Notes: generated from the letters alone by a model not told the origin. Positions 12,720-25,022 are shown, numbered from the stretch's first letter. The stretch: DNA of 64,000 nt from Diplolepis rosae (GCA_030998225.1 JAPYXD010000466.1:7853001-7917000), one strand, 5' to 3'. Numbers and translations: made by a program.

Positions 12720-13035
12720 GAGATACGAGTTTTTATGCATACATTGGAATCTAATCTAGTACTTATTGTAGTTGTTTGCTGCGCTAGTTGTACGAAGCGG
12801 GCGCAAATTGGCGACTAGTCCCGGCCATTTTGATTTTATCGGTCTTGTGTAGTAGTCAGTGCTAACGCTGTACGAAGAAGAAGAATAAGAAATAGATTGC
12901 GTTCCGCTGTAAGACTATAATGCGCATGCGCAGTTCAATTTCTACATTGTATTCCTCTGTAACGGAATATACAACATTGCTTTACTCTCAGCTGTAACGG
13001 AAAAACGAGTTTCCGCGGCTGAGGCACATAATAGT
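12720..13035 (-). repeat. Dispersed repeat family copy (ATGTGCC family)
   Basis: This reverse-oriented copy shares with the copies at 25118-28095, 32352-32935 and 36541-36806 the blocks GACTAGTCCCGGCCATTTT, GCTAACGCTGTAC, GCGCATGCGCAGTTCAATT and a paired TGTAAC/GTTACA-like stem near its end. It ends with GAGGCACATAAT, the complement of the ATGTGCC terminus of other copies. No coding content. Confidence 0.7.
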
Positions 13036-13038
13036 AGA

Positions 13039-13400
13039 TTGTGTACCAAGGGCGGCATGGTGGCGATTGTGACGAGTGTGAAGTGTACCTGCCCGAGCGT
13101 AGCGAGGGCGGTATTCACACAAGTCACATCGCTACCATGTCGCTTGAGGTACACACGACGTTTTGTGTCCAAATTGGTGGAAAAAGTCGCGTTGCGTGCG
13201 AGTGCGTAGTTAGCCGGGGGCAGTCAAGTTTCGTGCGGTATGAACATTTTGCCCGTTGAAGCAGGCGGTATGAACATTATCGCCCTTTGAAGCGGGCGGT
13301 ATGAACATTTCGCCCGATTTTGACGCCGAGGCACAATTGACTGCATGTCGCTCTACGCACAAGCATGCAATGCGACTTTTTCCGACCGTTTGGACACAAA
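13039..13400. repeat. GC-rich hairpins with 30-34-bp tandem units
   Basis: An inverted repeat with ends GTGTACC and GGTACAC spans 13039-13156. A second one pairs TTTTGTGTCCAAA with TTTGGACACAAAA (13160-13400). Between its arms the unit GCGGTATGAACATT is repeated three times at about 30-bp spacing (13227-13320). Composition is much richer in GC than the surroundings. Confidence 0.65.
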
Positions 13401-13779
13401 ATATATATTGTCATTTTGAATTTGAGCATGATATAGAAAAAAATGGTGGGTATTCAAGAAGTAATTCACATTAAAAAAAAATTATTCAAGAATTAAAAAA
13501 AAAATTTTTACCCCCCTTTTATAAACGTAATGGGTTCTTGAATTCTTTTCACAACCTATTTAGTACCCTCTATAACATATATTTTAGTCATGAAGATTGG
13601 TTAAGACGTTTTCGAGAAAATTAGATTTTTTGATTTTTCAAAATTTGTTCATAACTTTTGTAAAAAAAATGTTTCAAGTTGATACTTGGGGTGAATTTAT
13701 CTTGTAATGGAAGTCACTTACCCTGGCAATATGGATCAAATCCGAGCGGGGGCACCCAGACCATGCTTATCCTGCTTCG

Positions 13780-15230
13780 GCGTTTTTATCTACATAATTA
13801 TTCTTCAGAAAAAAACAAACAAATCGACTTGTTACGTATAAAAAAAGTAAATATGTCGAATTACAGAGCACTGAAATTTTAGTACATTTTTAGCACTTTA
13901 TTCAAGTTTTTTAAGAATATCTCAAAAACCGTTATAGATATGACTGAAGTCAGACGACATTCGCCAACTTCGTTGAAAAACGCACCGAAATGACCAGCGC
14001 TGATGCCGAATAACAAATTTTCACTGTTAAAAAAAATTGTTAAACAATTTTTTATTAACAATTTTAATTGCAAATATCTATTATATTAGGCGTGATATCA
14101 ACAAACGGAAGCCAGATTCGCGTTCACCATTGGAAAGTACTTCAGAAACTGTTGGCGTTTTATCATTAATAACTAATTGGGCATCCTTCTTTTAAAAAAA
14201 ATTTCCGGCCGATTTGCGAATTTCTAAGTTTTTTTTGTTCATTTTATCCGGTTTTCCATATGCAGTGAATTATACATATTTTTTCAATTCGTGTTGTTGT
14301 ATACTGGACTTCTTTATTTTGAATTGCAAGCGATGAGATAATTTTTTGAGTTTTATGGTTATCCTTATTTTAATTATCTCCAATATTTTTACCTTTTATA
14401 TAAATTTTGAATTAATATTTTAATTTATGGCACTGAAGAGAGCCTCCATATGTGACCGAAACGTTTGCCTTCCTTTATTGCGTTTTTATATTCTCATCAT
14501 GGATGAGAAGGTATTGGTTTTTTAAATATATAACACTGATAATTTTCAATCGAAGAAAATAAAAAGAAACTGACCCTATGCCGAAAAAATGAGAAATTAA
14601 CAAAAATTATGTGAATTTTGGGTCAATATAATAGCAGGCATGTTATCAAACATGTCACTTTACAATTTTAAAATGGCACATTCAATATAGAGGTGGAATA
14701 TCTCATATTTCTGACTGTTTTCAGAACTAATTAAATTTGATAATACTTTTTTAATGTGATACTTAATGTCACGAATACTAAAATAAAATTATTATTTTTT
14801 TTTTTTAAAGATGAGTTTATTATTATTTTTTCAAAGCATCTCAGAATAAAACTACATTCAGAAATAAACAACTTTACATTTTTTCTTCATTTCTGAACAT
14901 ACTCAAATAATATTGAGTATAATTACATATACCATATAGATATTATAATAATTTATAATTCTATGAAGCCTTGCTTGCAAATTCAATCTAAAATGGATTG
15001 TCCGTAAAGCTGATATAGAAAATCTTTTTCTTCAAAAATATACACTTTCGTCCAATCGTAAAAATGACCATAACCGTCTTGAATTTCTTATCTATGTTTA
15101 GGACAATAGTCTTCTTCAAGGAGGAAAAAAACCTCTCAGGATAGCATTTGAAAAAAAATGTCAGTCTGCAAAGCCACATGTCCCGAGTTTTATCAGGAGT
15201 TTAAAATACTTTTGGTATGTGATACATTGT
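13780..15230. other. No gene seen
   Basis: AT-rich; short frames only (13879-14073, 14988-15179), none with a recognisable domain. Confidence 0.5.
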
Positions 15231-15235
15231 GTTAA

Positions 15236-15890
15236 GGGAGTCGTCTACCTTCGCGCCTGAATTTCGGGCGTATTTTTCACGATGGATTGCGAAAAAACTA
15301 CACATGGTATTGACACAAAGTTTTTTTTATTTAATTAGTACATTATTAAAATTTAAAAAAAAAACATATTTTTTTTTGTTTCGTTATCTTGGCCTTGACG
15401 CGTCCTTGAATCGATCTCTGCCGGCGCGACATAGTAGACTTTGTGGCACGATTTCTCAGCTTCAAAACCTTGAAACATGAAAACAATCATATTTTTTTAC
15501 TTTTTACTAATTCGACTACAATAAGACACAAGCTTTTTGAAATATTTTAGAATTTAAAAAAATGGCAGCGATTTGAAAAAAAGTTCAATTTTCTACCCTG
15601 TTTTTCTAGCTTAAAAAAGCTGTAAAAAATGGAAAAAAAATTTTTGTTTAAAAAGCTCGTGTCTAATCATAGTGAGACGTTTTTTGAATACGAAACAATT
15701 TACAAATTTCCAATATCTTCGATAGTTCCGTCAAAATCGTGCTAATAATTTAAAAAAAGACTACTTTCGAGAAAACGCATTTAAAGATAAATGATGAGGT
15801 CGGTAGTATTTGAACCAGCATGTTTTCTAATAAATCCTTCATAAGGATCCTCCATTCGATTTTTTGAAACCGCGAAGGTAGACGACCCCC
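15236..15890. mobile_element. TTAA-flanked MITE (piggyBac-type)
   Basis: The element ends are GGGAGTCGTCTACCTTCGCG and CGCGAAGGTAGACGACCCCC, an almost perfect inverted repeat of about 21 bp. It is flanked on both sides by TTAA (15232-15235 and 15891-15894), the target-site duplication typical of piggyBac elements. At 655 bp and without a transposase frame it must be non-autonomous. The open frame at 15229-15480 is internal and unremarkable. Confidence 0.75.
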
Positions 15891-15899
15891 TTAAGGAAG

Positions 15900-17600
15900 T
15901 ACCGGGAATTTGTTATTCAAAAGGCCCGCGCTAACGATGTTTCAAAACTCATTTTTCCTTAAGTTTGTAGCACTATACTTAATTACTATGCCAGAAATGA
16001 GCGTGATCTGTTAACCAGTTTGCTCACAGCAGCTGGTTTAACCAGTCTACTTCAATAGTGCATGACAAATTTTACAATGAACAAAGAGTTTGTCTTATAT
16101 TTTGTGTTGCGAATGGAATTTTGTGTCACATTTCATCTGTTGCATAAGCGAAAGTTGGAGATGGCTTTTCAGCGTCATTGATGCGCTAAAAATGGGAAAA
16201 ACAGTGAAAAAAAATCCTCAAAGCATCTTTGACCATGAAAATGTCTATTTCGCGGTGAAATTTTAGCTTGCAGCACAAACGCAGTGAGCTTCAACATATC
16301 GCAGAAACTCATCTCATCTTCAAAAATACTTGAATGTAAAAAAATTGATTAGGATCTACAAGAGGATTAGCACTCGTTTTTTCATAATTTATTATTCCCC
16401 AGGATTTTCACAGTATGTATATAATTTTTACTATTGTCCTTTTTCTTCACTATTGATCGAACAGTGTATCATACTTTTATGTGTCTCCAGCGCGTAAACT
16501 CGTGTTTACGCTACAGTTGAGAGTAGCGTAATTTTGTGTATTACGAAACAGAGTAATGGGATGTAAAAATTGAACTTTTTTCTGTGTATATGATAAAACT
16601 CTTATGATGTAATTTCATAGGTACTTGCAGAAGATAATGCGTGCACGAGGATTCACACATACGCACTGACATTTAAAGTTGTGTAAGTTTGATCGCTATA
16701 TGAAATCGAAGCGTGCATTAACGAACTTCTTAAAAATTGACATCATGCTCAGATTTGATGTTTTTCTCGATTCTATATAAAAATATTTTGAAAAGCATTC
16801 ACCTGAAATAAATATGTGAAAGAATTTATATAATTTTGGGATGTTTTAAACACTTCAAAACATTTTTCAGTAAAAATTAATATTAATGCGTGTTTATAGT
16901 TACAAGACCAGATATACAAAAATGTTTAGCTTCTTGAATTTAAGCTTCGATCACAAATTTTAAATGCTTAAACAGATTTTAAAAATTTGTATACCTTTAT
17001 AAAAATTTCAATTAGAAAATTAGGAGCAAGATTTTTCTTAGTGAGAAGATAAATATGACAAGTAAGCTAATTTAAAGCGATATTGAGAAAATATTTTTCA
17101 ATTGAACTTTTACTTATGACGTGAAATGTTTTCTATGTGAGCAAATACATAAAAATAACTCCAAGTTATTATTAAAAGTTTTCAAATAGATAATTTCTAA
17201 ATGCTTAAACTTTTTTTATGAATAACGATCTCTCCTATTTCGTATGAGATCATGAGTCATAATAATGGAAATTCTTAAGGTCTAATTGCATGTCTTTTCC
17301 TGTAACCTCATTTTTAACGGCGCACAGTGGGCTGAATTGGACATTTACTATTCAAAATCACCTACAGCCAACAATTTTTAATCAATTTTTACATTCTCTT
17401 TATTTGAGAAGATATAGGTTTTTATATGAAAAATCACTTTATGAGTTTTTATCAAATTTTTACGCTTTGATATCCCCTAAATCAGATAAAACGGTTCTTA
17501 CGAAAGTGTCTGTCTCGTATGCTCGACATGACAACTCTCCATAGAATTATCGGATTGTATTCAGCTTTTGCATACCTTATCGGAGCCCAAAAAGTAATGA
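15900..17600. other. AT-rich sequence with one short repeat copy
   Basis: No gene seen. Around 16493-16575 lies a truncated plus-oriented copy of the ATGTGCC dispersed family (ATGTGTCTCCAGCGCGTAA, then paired GCTACAGTTGAGAGTAGC). The frame 17290-17544 has no recognisable domain. Confidence 0.5.
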
Positions 17601-17688
17601 CAAGTTACCTCAACAGCCACATCCAACTAAAAATTACAGACACATTTATGAAAAATTCATCGCGAATATAATGTAGTCGAAAAAGAAT

Positions 17689-18957
17689 TTGAGTCGCGGC
17701 TTCAATATAATCACTTACAAATCACTAATAAAATTCTCAGTCAATTCTTCGATAATATCGTTGAAATCTGGTCCACAATCAATGCGTTCGATTGATGTCT
17801 GTGATTCAGCATTTCTTAAGTCAATATTTTCAACGAGGATGACTTCACGAGATGTCTGCCTATTGATTTTAAAAATTCAAAGCTTTTGGATTAAAGCAAA
17901 TGAACCCTTGTTTCATCAGTTTGAAAAAACAAATTAATTATATTAAACTCATACAAAATATATTCTAAGAAAGCTAAGAACGCTTTTGTCTTTGGGTCTT
18001 CTAACTTGCATTCAAGGTTTTGGAAAGTTGCATTTGACGATTCTGTGAAGCATAAATCCAAAAAATATTGTGATAAAGATGGATACAATTTACGTACTCC
18101 TTTGACGCAGGTGTGGCGAACGAGCCACCGCGGTTTTGAATAAGGAAGAATTTGAAGAGTGGTCACTTGATAAAACGCTGTGAGCTCCTGAAATGTTTCA
18201 GAGCGTTTAGTACTGTTCATATGATGAATAATTTCTTACAATAATTTATCGATGTAGGACGAAATGCTTCTTTCACAAGAGCTGCTCGCAGCCAAATCAA
18301 GTTTGTGACATATGCAAGGAACTACAATTATGCTGGGATTTTCTTGAAGAATCAACGTTTTAAACGAATTTTTATTCCCGATCATTACCGAAGCATTATC
18401 GTAAAACACGGCTAGAATATTCGAAAAAGGAATCTTATTTTCTACCATGTAATCTTTAAAAATTTTAAAGATACCTTCCGCATTTAATTTTGTAGAATCT
18501 AAATCGAATAATCTTGTTAATTCAGTCACTACATCTAAAGTTTCAGGCTTGTCCCGCAATGTGTCCCAAGATTCATACATATCGTCGATGCGCGTACGTT
18601 CTGATATCATCAACGCGTTGTTACCAACAGTCGCAGGTGGAATCGCACGCTGAAGCGCACTAAAACGCGAATCAACGAAACATGCGACAGTTGGTATTAA
18701 TGCGTTAATGATGTCAGACTGTACACGCGTCAACGATATGTACGAATCTTAGGACACATTGTGGGACCAGCCTCAGGATCAACGAACCTCACAAGAAATG
18801 TCATCAATTTTACCGATCCGTTTGGATCAGTTGTTTCATCAACAAAAACGGAAAATTTTTTTTTCTCTATAGCATCTATAATTTTCGAATCTTTTGAAGG
18901 TCGAAGAACATTTCTTACAATTATAACATCCTTACTTTTCCCCTGTTTTCCAAACAT
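17689..18957 (-). pseudogene. hAT-family transposase, broken
   Basis: Three minus-strand pieces read in order: 18730-18957 contains FSVFVDETTD, 18236-18733 contains FYDNASVMIGNKNSF and CICHKLDLAASSSCE, and 17891-18220 the helical C-terminal half. These are the catalytic core blocks of hAT transposases of the ZBED/SCAND3-like group (Asp in V-D-E-T-T-D, Asp in D-N-A, then the C-x2-H block). A frame change lies near 18730 and an in-frame stop near 18236; below 17891 homologous-looking sequence (IHLL/KSFEFLKS-like) continues in another frame. The N-terminal BED finger is absent here, but one of matching type lies at 20952-21185 in the same orientation, separated by repeats. Non-functional. Confidence 0.85.
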
Positions 18958-19156
18958 TTTATTTATCCAGGGTTCGGTAGTAGTGGGGGAGTAGGTAATG
19001 AAAGAATATCGGAAACGGATATTTAATATTAATTTATCAGAATTTATTTATATAAAAAGTTAAACATGAAAATTTGCAAAAGAATTAATTATAACATAAT
19101 ATTTAGTCTGTGTGTATGTGTGTGAATGAATATAAAACAACAGATGGTGTGCCGGT

Positions 19157-19161
<5 letters not shown>

Positions 19162-19207
<46 letters not shown>
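19162..19207. repeat. (TG)n microsatellite
   Basis: About 23 uninterrupted TG dinucleotides inside a GC-richer lead-in to the tandem array at 19340-20270. Confidence 0.95.
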
Positions 19208-19339
19208 GAAGTGGGTGCGCGGGTGCGCGAGCACAGGCCTAGCGGTTTGGGCTATGGACCGGTTATCGTTGACATTATTTCATTTCTGTAAAACAAAACA
19301 CAACAAAATCGTAAGGGCTACAAGATCGGCGGTTTACAA

Positions 19340-20270
19340 TGTATTGTCGTAGCCCGATTCCCCTCGGGGGGCGCGTTCAACCAAATCTCTCATCCGGTTG
19401 CTCGTTTAGTCGGTCACGGTCTAGTCTCGCTCGTTTAGGGAGGGGCGCCCTCAGCGGTATCTGAGCGTTGGCGCCCCACCATCGGTGCCTCGGCCATGGT
19501 GGTATCACCAGGTTACTGGTGGGTCGGTCGGTCGGTAATTCCCCAGGTCATGCCCGGTCACCGGTATTTGACGGCACCCGGCCCTGGGCGGGGCCTCGGC
19601 CATGGCAAAATCCAGAGGGCCGGGGGTACTGGCGTGAAGGTCGGTCGGTATATTCATCCGGTGAGATGGTCGGGTTTACGATGCCCCGGTGAGAACCGGG
19701 CGAGGCGTTTATCAGGTGCGCCTGACGTCACGCACCTGACGCTGGGTGCCAGCTCTCATCGAGAGTCGACCATGGGGGAACCCATCGATCGATGCTCGGT
19801 GTGGCCGAACCATGACGACCGGTGTCGGTGAGTTCCTGGCCTCGTATCTCGGCCATCACCTAGCTTTGCCTAAAGCAACATCCAGTCAGGGGAACTTGAC
19901 GCTGGGTGCCAGCTCTCACTGAGAGTCGACCATGCGGAACCAATCGATCGATGCTCGGTGTGGACGGACTAGGACGATCGGTGTCGGTGAGTTCCTGACG
20001 TATCTCGGTCACCACCTGGCTTCACCTGGAGCAACATCCAGTCAGGCGAACCTGACGGTGGTTGCCAGCTCCCACCGTGAGTCGACCATGCGGGAACCCA
20101 TTGATCAACACTTGGTCCGGCTTCACCAGGTGTGTGGTGTTCAAGTTCGGAGATACCCATCTGTGGAGGAACCCATCGAGAGAGGCATCTCCATGCTTCT
20201 GTTTTAACTGCTGTCATGTGTTGAAGAATTACCGGACCCCCTGTATTTTCTAGTGTTCAATGTGTTCCGG
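19340..20270. repeat. GC-rich tandem array, ~160-bp units
   Basis: Units beginning near 19735, 19895 and 20051 share TGACGCTGGGTGCCAGCTC, GAGAGTCGACCATG, CGATCGATGCTCGGTGTGG and GGTGTCGGTGAGTTCCTG. Spacing is 160 then 156 bp and the third unit is incomplete. The upstream part (19340-19730) contains related GGTCGGTCGG and CCCGG-rich sequence. The overlapping open frames on both strands are repeat-derived and differ in frame between units. Confidence 0.8.
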
Positions 20271-20429
20271 TGATTCTGCATGACGCGTAAGACAATTTAC
20301 ACCACCCCGGCAACTCCTCTCAACTTAAAATTAGGTAAAAATGAAAAGGAACTCATTCTTCTCTACACTTTGCAAACAAGATTTTAAGCGAATGTCAATC
20401 GTACAATTTTTAAAAAATGTATGCGAAAC

Positions 20430-20950
20430 AACTGGGTTTTTTTTTCAACCACATTATCATTACCCAAGTGCGAAATTAGATACGGCCCAACACTGGCCCA
20501 GCATCGCCAAAAATTTGCCGAAGATCGGCTGCCAATATCGTGCCGTTGCTGGAATGATAACTCCGGTATGCACTTGGCGGCCAATGCTGGCCCAAACTCT
20601 GGCCGCCAGCACTTGTTTTCGGCACAGCAACGGGCCAATGCTGTGCCGAACTCTGGTTTTCTCACTTCCAGGATGGTTTGCCGTGGTGAAAGTGACACAT
20701 GGCCCAGTAATGTACCGTCCATGAGCCCGACTCTGGCTCTTCTACTTTCAGAACTGGATGCCATAGTAGAAATGACAATTGGCTTGGTATAGGGCCGATA
20801 CTGGGCCAAGTTGCGGCTGAAGGTCGGTAAATTTAAACAGTCAAAAAAGGCCGCCGTCGTCGGCCCAGCACTTGACCGATGCAAACAGTGATACTAGCCC
20901 ATTAACAATAGTCGACTCTTGGCTGCCGAGATTGGGCCAATATTGTGCCG
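20430..20950. repeat. GGCCCA-rich dispersed repeat
   Basis: The stretch repeatedly uses GGCCCA/TGGGCC/GCCGA words such as CACTGGCCCAGCATCG and GGGCCGATACTGGGCC on both strands, so it folds on itself. Similar wording recurs at 23390-23430 and 23740-23860. Long open frames on both strands (20341-20884) arise from this biased composition and have no domain. Its right edge cuts into the BED-finger frame at about 20950. Confidence 0.6.
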
Positions 20951-20951
20951 T

Positions 20952-21185
20952 ATTATCACCTTCGGCAATTCGGACTTGGGTATTTACCCATTTTTCATGC
21001 CTTTTTGACTCTAAGTGATTCCAAACTCTACCTGCGTTTACAGCTGCAAAATATTTGTTGCAAACAGTACAGAAGAATCGAGTTTTATCGCCATTAACTT
21101 CGTTGATGCACGGAAATTCTTCTAACCACTTGCTGAAAAATTTCTTCTGTTGCCTTTTGGAACCCAAATTGTCGCTCAGCGCCAT
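20952..21185 (-). pseudogene. BED zinc finger, 5' end of a hAT gene
   Basis: The frame starts with a basic segment, then KWLEEFPCINEV, then C39-x2-C42 (FFCTVCNKYF), H57 and H63: the C-x2-C-x14-H-x5-H pattern of a BED-type finger as found at the N-terminus of hAT transposases. After residue 78 the reading frame enters the GGCCCA repeat and the remaining 36 residues are repeat-encoded. It probably belongs to the hAT gene whose catalytic part lies at 17689-18957, with the repeats at 18960-20950 inserted between; this is inference from type, order and orientation. Confidence 0.55.
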
Positions 21186-21420
21186 GATTCCAAAAAAAAT
21201 TCTGTTACAAGAATAATTATAGTAAGCAGAAATAAATCACTACTGGAAAAATACACTATCTTCTGTAATTACATTTTGTTCCAAATCTTTTTCATGAAAT
21301 CGATTTTTTAAAATAGCATTGTTCTCTTAATTTAAGGAAGTTCGTCCGTGAGCAGGAAGGCCTTGGAAAACTTGACTAATTACCAGTTAAAAAACTCTCA
21401 ATGCTGTTATTCTATGCATA

Positions 21421-22726
21421 GGGGAGAAGCGGCGAAATTGGCGCGTCGTCTAAATTGGCGCACCCTATTTTTCAGAAAATGATAACATAACAAAAAATAA
21501 AAATAATTCTATCGTGTGCATTCTTGTATGATATGTATTTGATGGAAAACATTATAAAAATCTAATTGCTTAATACAGTTTTATTGCGATTAATCGTTTT
21601 TTGGCATAATGGTTATGTTCGAAGCCATTGAGTTAAATCGTTAAATAATAGTAATTCAGGGTGAATTAGATTAATTCAACGATTTTATAATCTTTGATAT
21701 TTAATCTTACAATTAGGATAGAATATTTGTATGAAAAAATAAGCATTTTACGTAAAAAGTATTTAATTAATGAACGATACACTTGCGGCAAAATTGGCGC
21801 ATACGAGATTCAAATCAGAGGCGAAGTTGGCACACGTGTTGTGTTTCTGGAAACCGGTGACTGAAGTCAAGTGCTCGGATGTTTATGATTGAAAATATAA
21901 AGAAGATAGTAAGTACACAATTATTAATATATAGATATATACATTTGAATGTTGCTGGACTTTTCTGCTAATCTTTTTCTTAAGATTTTTTGTGACATGG
22001 GAGGTAATGTGGTTCGCAAAACTGATGTAACGACTTTGTAAGGTTATATTCATTTGAACAATCAGTGGTTAAATTTTTTTTAAGTTTGAGGTATTAAGGC
22101 ATTTTAAAAGCGATTTTTAATAATTAATTTGCAGTCTGACAGTGTTTTGAAAGTTTTCTCGATTTTAAGATGTGAAAGCAATGTAAGTAAAAAATTTGTA
22201 TTTTTGATTGATTGTTTCTATTATTTATAAGTCTTCTAAAGTTAATAATTGTATATACTTCTGATTACAAATTCAAATAATTCTCTATAAAAATGATTTC
22301 AATTTGAATATTCACTTAAATATCCACAATTGCCAGTATTTTATTGTACAAATATAAAATATATTTTAACTTTGGCTGGTTTATGTGAATAAAGGTAAAA
22401 AAAACTTCACATATCTTGATATACTATCTCAAATTTAGTTTCAAATTATAACTACCTCTTTTCATCAACCTTTGCTACTGAAATGTAATTCTAAATCTAT
22501 GAAAATATAACTAATACGTGGCAAGAGAAGATTATAATATTAGTCAGTCCTTCGGAAATCTGAATAAAAACCTGCTTTAATAATTTTCAATGCAATCTTT
22601 ATCCATTGGAAAGTATAGAAAAGATATCCAGCAATTAAATAATTATTTTTTCATAATTTTTAGTCATATACTTTCTTTTTAAACTCGCACTTTCTATTAG
22701 GTGCGCCAATTTCGCCGCTTCTCCCC
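21421..22726. mobile_element. 1.3-kb TIR element, TA-flanked
   Basis: The ends GGGGAGAAGCGGCGAAATTG and CAATTTCGCCGCTTCTCCCC form a perfect 24-bp inverted repeat (to GGCGC). TA dinucleotides flank both ends (21419-21420, 22727-22728), as expected of Tc1/mariner/pogo-type transposition. A subterminal TTGGCGCACC/GGTGCGCCAA-like motif is repeated inside, and ATTGGCGCAT recurs at about 21790. The interior is AT-rich without a transposase frame, so the element is non-autonomous. Confidence 0.75.
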
Positions 22727-22739
22727 TAATATTAGAGAA

Positions 22740-25010
22740 AACATGTTCGCTTTACCGAGACAAAATTTGAAAATATAAAAAGTGTCCTTTTTAGTAACAA
22801 TTACTGTAGGTTGAGCCTCATGAATTAGTACATTTTTCACTAATTTAATTAGCACATTGAATTTGATAGATAAATCAGCAACTTTGAAAAACTTACTGAC
22901 GCGAATAGTAAAAAAAACTGTTAATTAAACTATGAAACGCAGACATCTCAATGGAAAATTTTGAATCAATTTAATCATAATTTTTTAACATAAAATATTA
23001 ATATTTGATTAATGTAAAAATTAATTTTTCACAGAAAATATTATTAATTATTTAAAGAATTTGAATTTAATTTGCATTTATTTGTGATATAAGAGTTTGA
23101 AATTGTCTACGAGGACACCTGTCGGCAACATATCCTATCTTGGACGACTGGAGACCAAGATAGGTCAACTATAGACCCGATCTAAAAATTTCAAGCGAAA
23201 TGTCTCCCTTTCATAGTTTAATTAACGGTTTCTTCTACTATTGGCATCAGTAAATTTTATAAAATTGCTTATTTTTCTATTATATTCAATGTTCGAACAT
23301 TTTCATCAACATTAACCTTCTTAAATCAAGAGATCAATGCTATTTTGGTGAAAAAACGATTTTATGAAAAAAGATTAAAAACAAAATGGGCTTGAGCTGC
23401 CAACATTTGGCCAAGGCAGGACCAAGATTGTAATATTTCATTCTAAAAATTTTATTTTTAATCAATTCAATCATAAATTTTTTTAAATAAAATATTAACC
23501 AATGTTTCATTCGAAAAAATAAATTTTTGAATTGAATATTAAACAATATTTTATGTGTAAACATTATTATTTATATATTGGAAAATTAATTTTTCAAGTA
23601 TTGATTTTTTAAAAATAAAATACTAATTAATAACTGCATTGAAAAAATTTAAAAATTCTGAAAAAAATGATATGTTTGAAAAAAGATGTTGCATTTTGTG
23701 AAAAAATTAATATCGGTAAAAAAGTATTTGTCAATCTTGGCTTCATCTTAGACAACTACTGGCAGCCTTTTTATCAATCTTTTGAGGCTGGTAACCAGTC
23801 TTGGCCAATACTTGGACCAAAAGTGCCGGGTGAAGCCGAGGGGCCGTTCACTAAAAATCGATTCTACGCGAGCATAATTATTCCGTTAACTAGCTCACGA
23901 TTCATATGATTCCACACTTGAAGAATGATCCGGTTTGATTCTGACAATTAGAAAAAAAAAGAATCAAATCCAACCTCAGAAGAAGCACAGGGATCATTTC
24001 GACAGCTGCGCGCATTGAGCTTCATCACTACGATTGATTCCGCCTGAGTCCAGCTGATTCTAAATTGATTCTCTCAATTCTCGACCAAACAAGTCCGTTT
24101 TTCGTGTCGTTTTATTATTGAAGGTAACGGTACCAGTTATATAACCATTGTGCTTTCTTGTCTTTTATTATTATCCAATGTTCAAATTAAGTTGAAAATA
24201 CTATTACAAAAATTTTTTTCATGAATATAAAACGCCTCGGTTCCATGGAAATCTTTAATAGGAAAAATTGATTCCTACTTTCTTAAAAATAACAAATATC
24301 CCAATTATGAAACATTATTTACATGGCTTGTAAATAACGTAAATAAATTATGGAACACGGGTGTTCCAGTTACGGAACGGACTTCCCTTGCTTGTTTTGC
24401 AAATATTTTTAATATATCAGTTTTCCATATGCATTCTTGTTCCCAATATAAAGTAAAATCAAGTCCTGTGCAATTACATGAGTTTGAAATAAACAAGTGA
24501 TCGTTCAATATTGCGATTTTCCAGTAGAACATAAATAATTCCATAACTTATATAAAATATTCTTTATCATTTACGGTTATATTCATTTCTGTTTATGATG
24601 AAATTTTGATCTATATACTAAAAGAAATACTTAATTTGGAAGAATTTTAGTACATTTTACTATATTACACTAGCACAAATCCTCAGACTCTCAAGTTGTC
24701 TCTCACAATGCAAGACAAAACTGTTTAAATGGTGTATCTGCCATTTGTAATTGTCTTTACTATTTTCCGATATTTTCTTTAATTCCAAATTTAACTGGTA
24801 AAAGTTTTTTCAACGAATTTTGAATCAGATTTAGATTTTTTCTAATTTTTACGTTTCACTTTCTCAGAGTATGCATTTCATTTTCTTTTTTGTACCTGAA
24901 GCTATTTTCATTGTATAGTTTTCTCCAAAGATCTCGTTATTTTTCTGAAATGTGGGGTGTAATTTTTATATCAATTAACGCGAAATCGTCGATTCCAAGC
25001 CGCCAATAAG
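22740..25010. other. AT-rich, repeat-derived, no gene seen
   Basis: Only small frames without domains. 23390-23430 and 23740-23860 contain GGCCA-rich words like the repeat at 20430. Around 23860-24090 GATTC words are overrepresented, as also at 28870-29060. Confidence 0.45.
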
Positions 25011-25022
25011 ACGACTGTAAAA

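Larger units (their letters stand above)
11029..13776. repeat. 2.7-kb foldback with ~370-bp arms
   Basis: The left arm 11029-11400 and right arm 13402-13776 are reverse complements over nearly their full length; the outer ends read GCAGGATAAGCATGGTC and GACCATGCTTATCCTGC. The interior (11401-13401) is not unique sequence but contains another inverted repeat (11780-12259), a copy of a dispersed family (12720-13035) and GC-rich hairpins (13039-13400). Either a large composite foldback element, or two copies of one MITE inserted in opposite directions. Confidence 0.8.

Noticed and set aside
12573..12818. Lys/Glu-rich 81-codon frame
   Set aside because: Low-complexity coiled-coil-like sequence that runs into the dispersed repeat; no evidence of a gene.
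19468..20253. GC-rich open frames in the tandem array
   Set aside because: Unit lengths of 160 and 156 bp are not multiples of three, so the frames do not repeat at protein level.
20341..20884. Overlapping open frames of 123-166 codons on both strands
   Set aside because: They result from the GGCCCA-rich repeat composition; frames on opposite strands overlap fully and no domain is recognisable.
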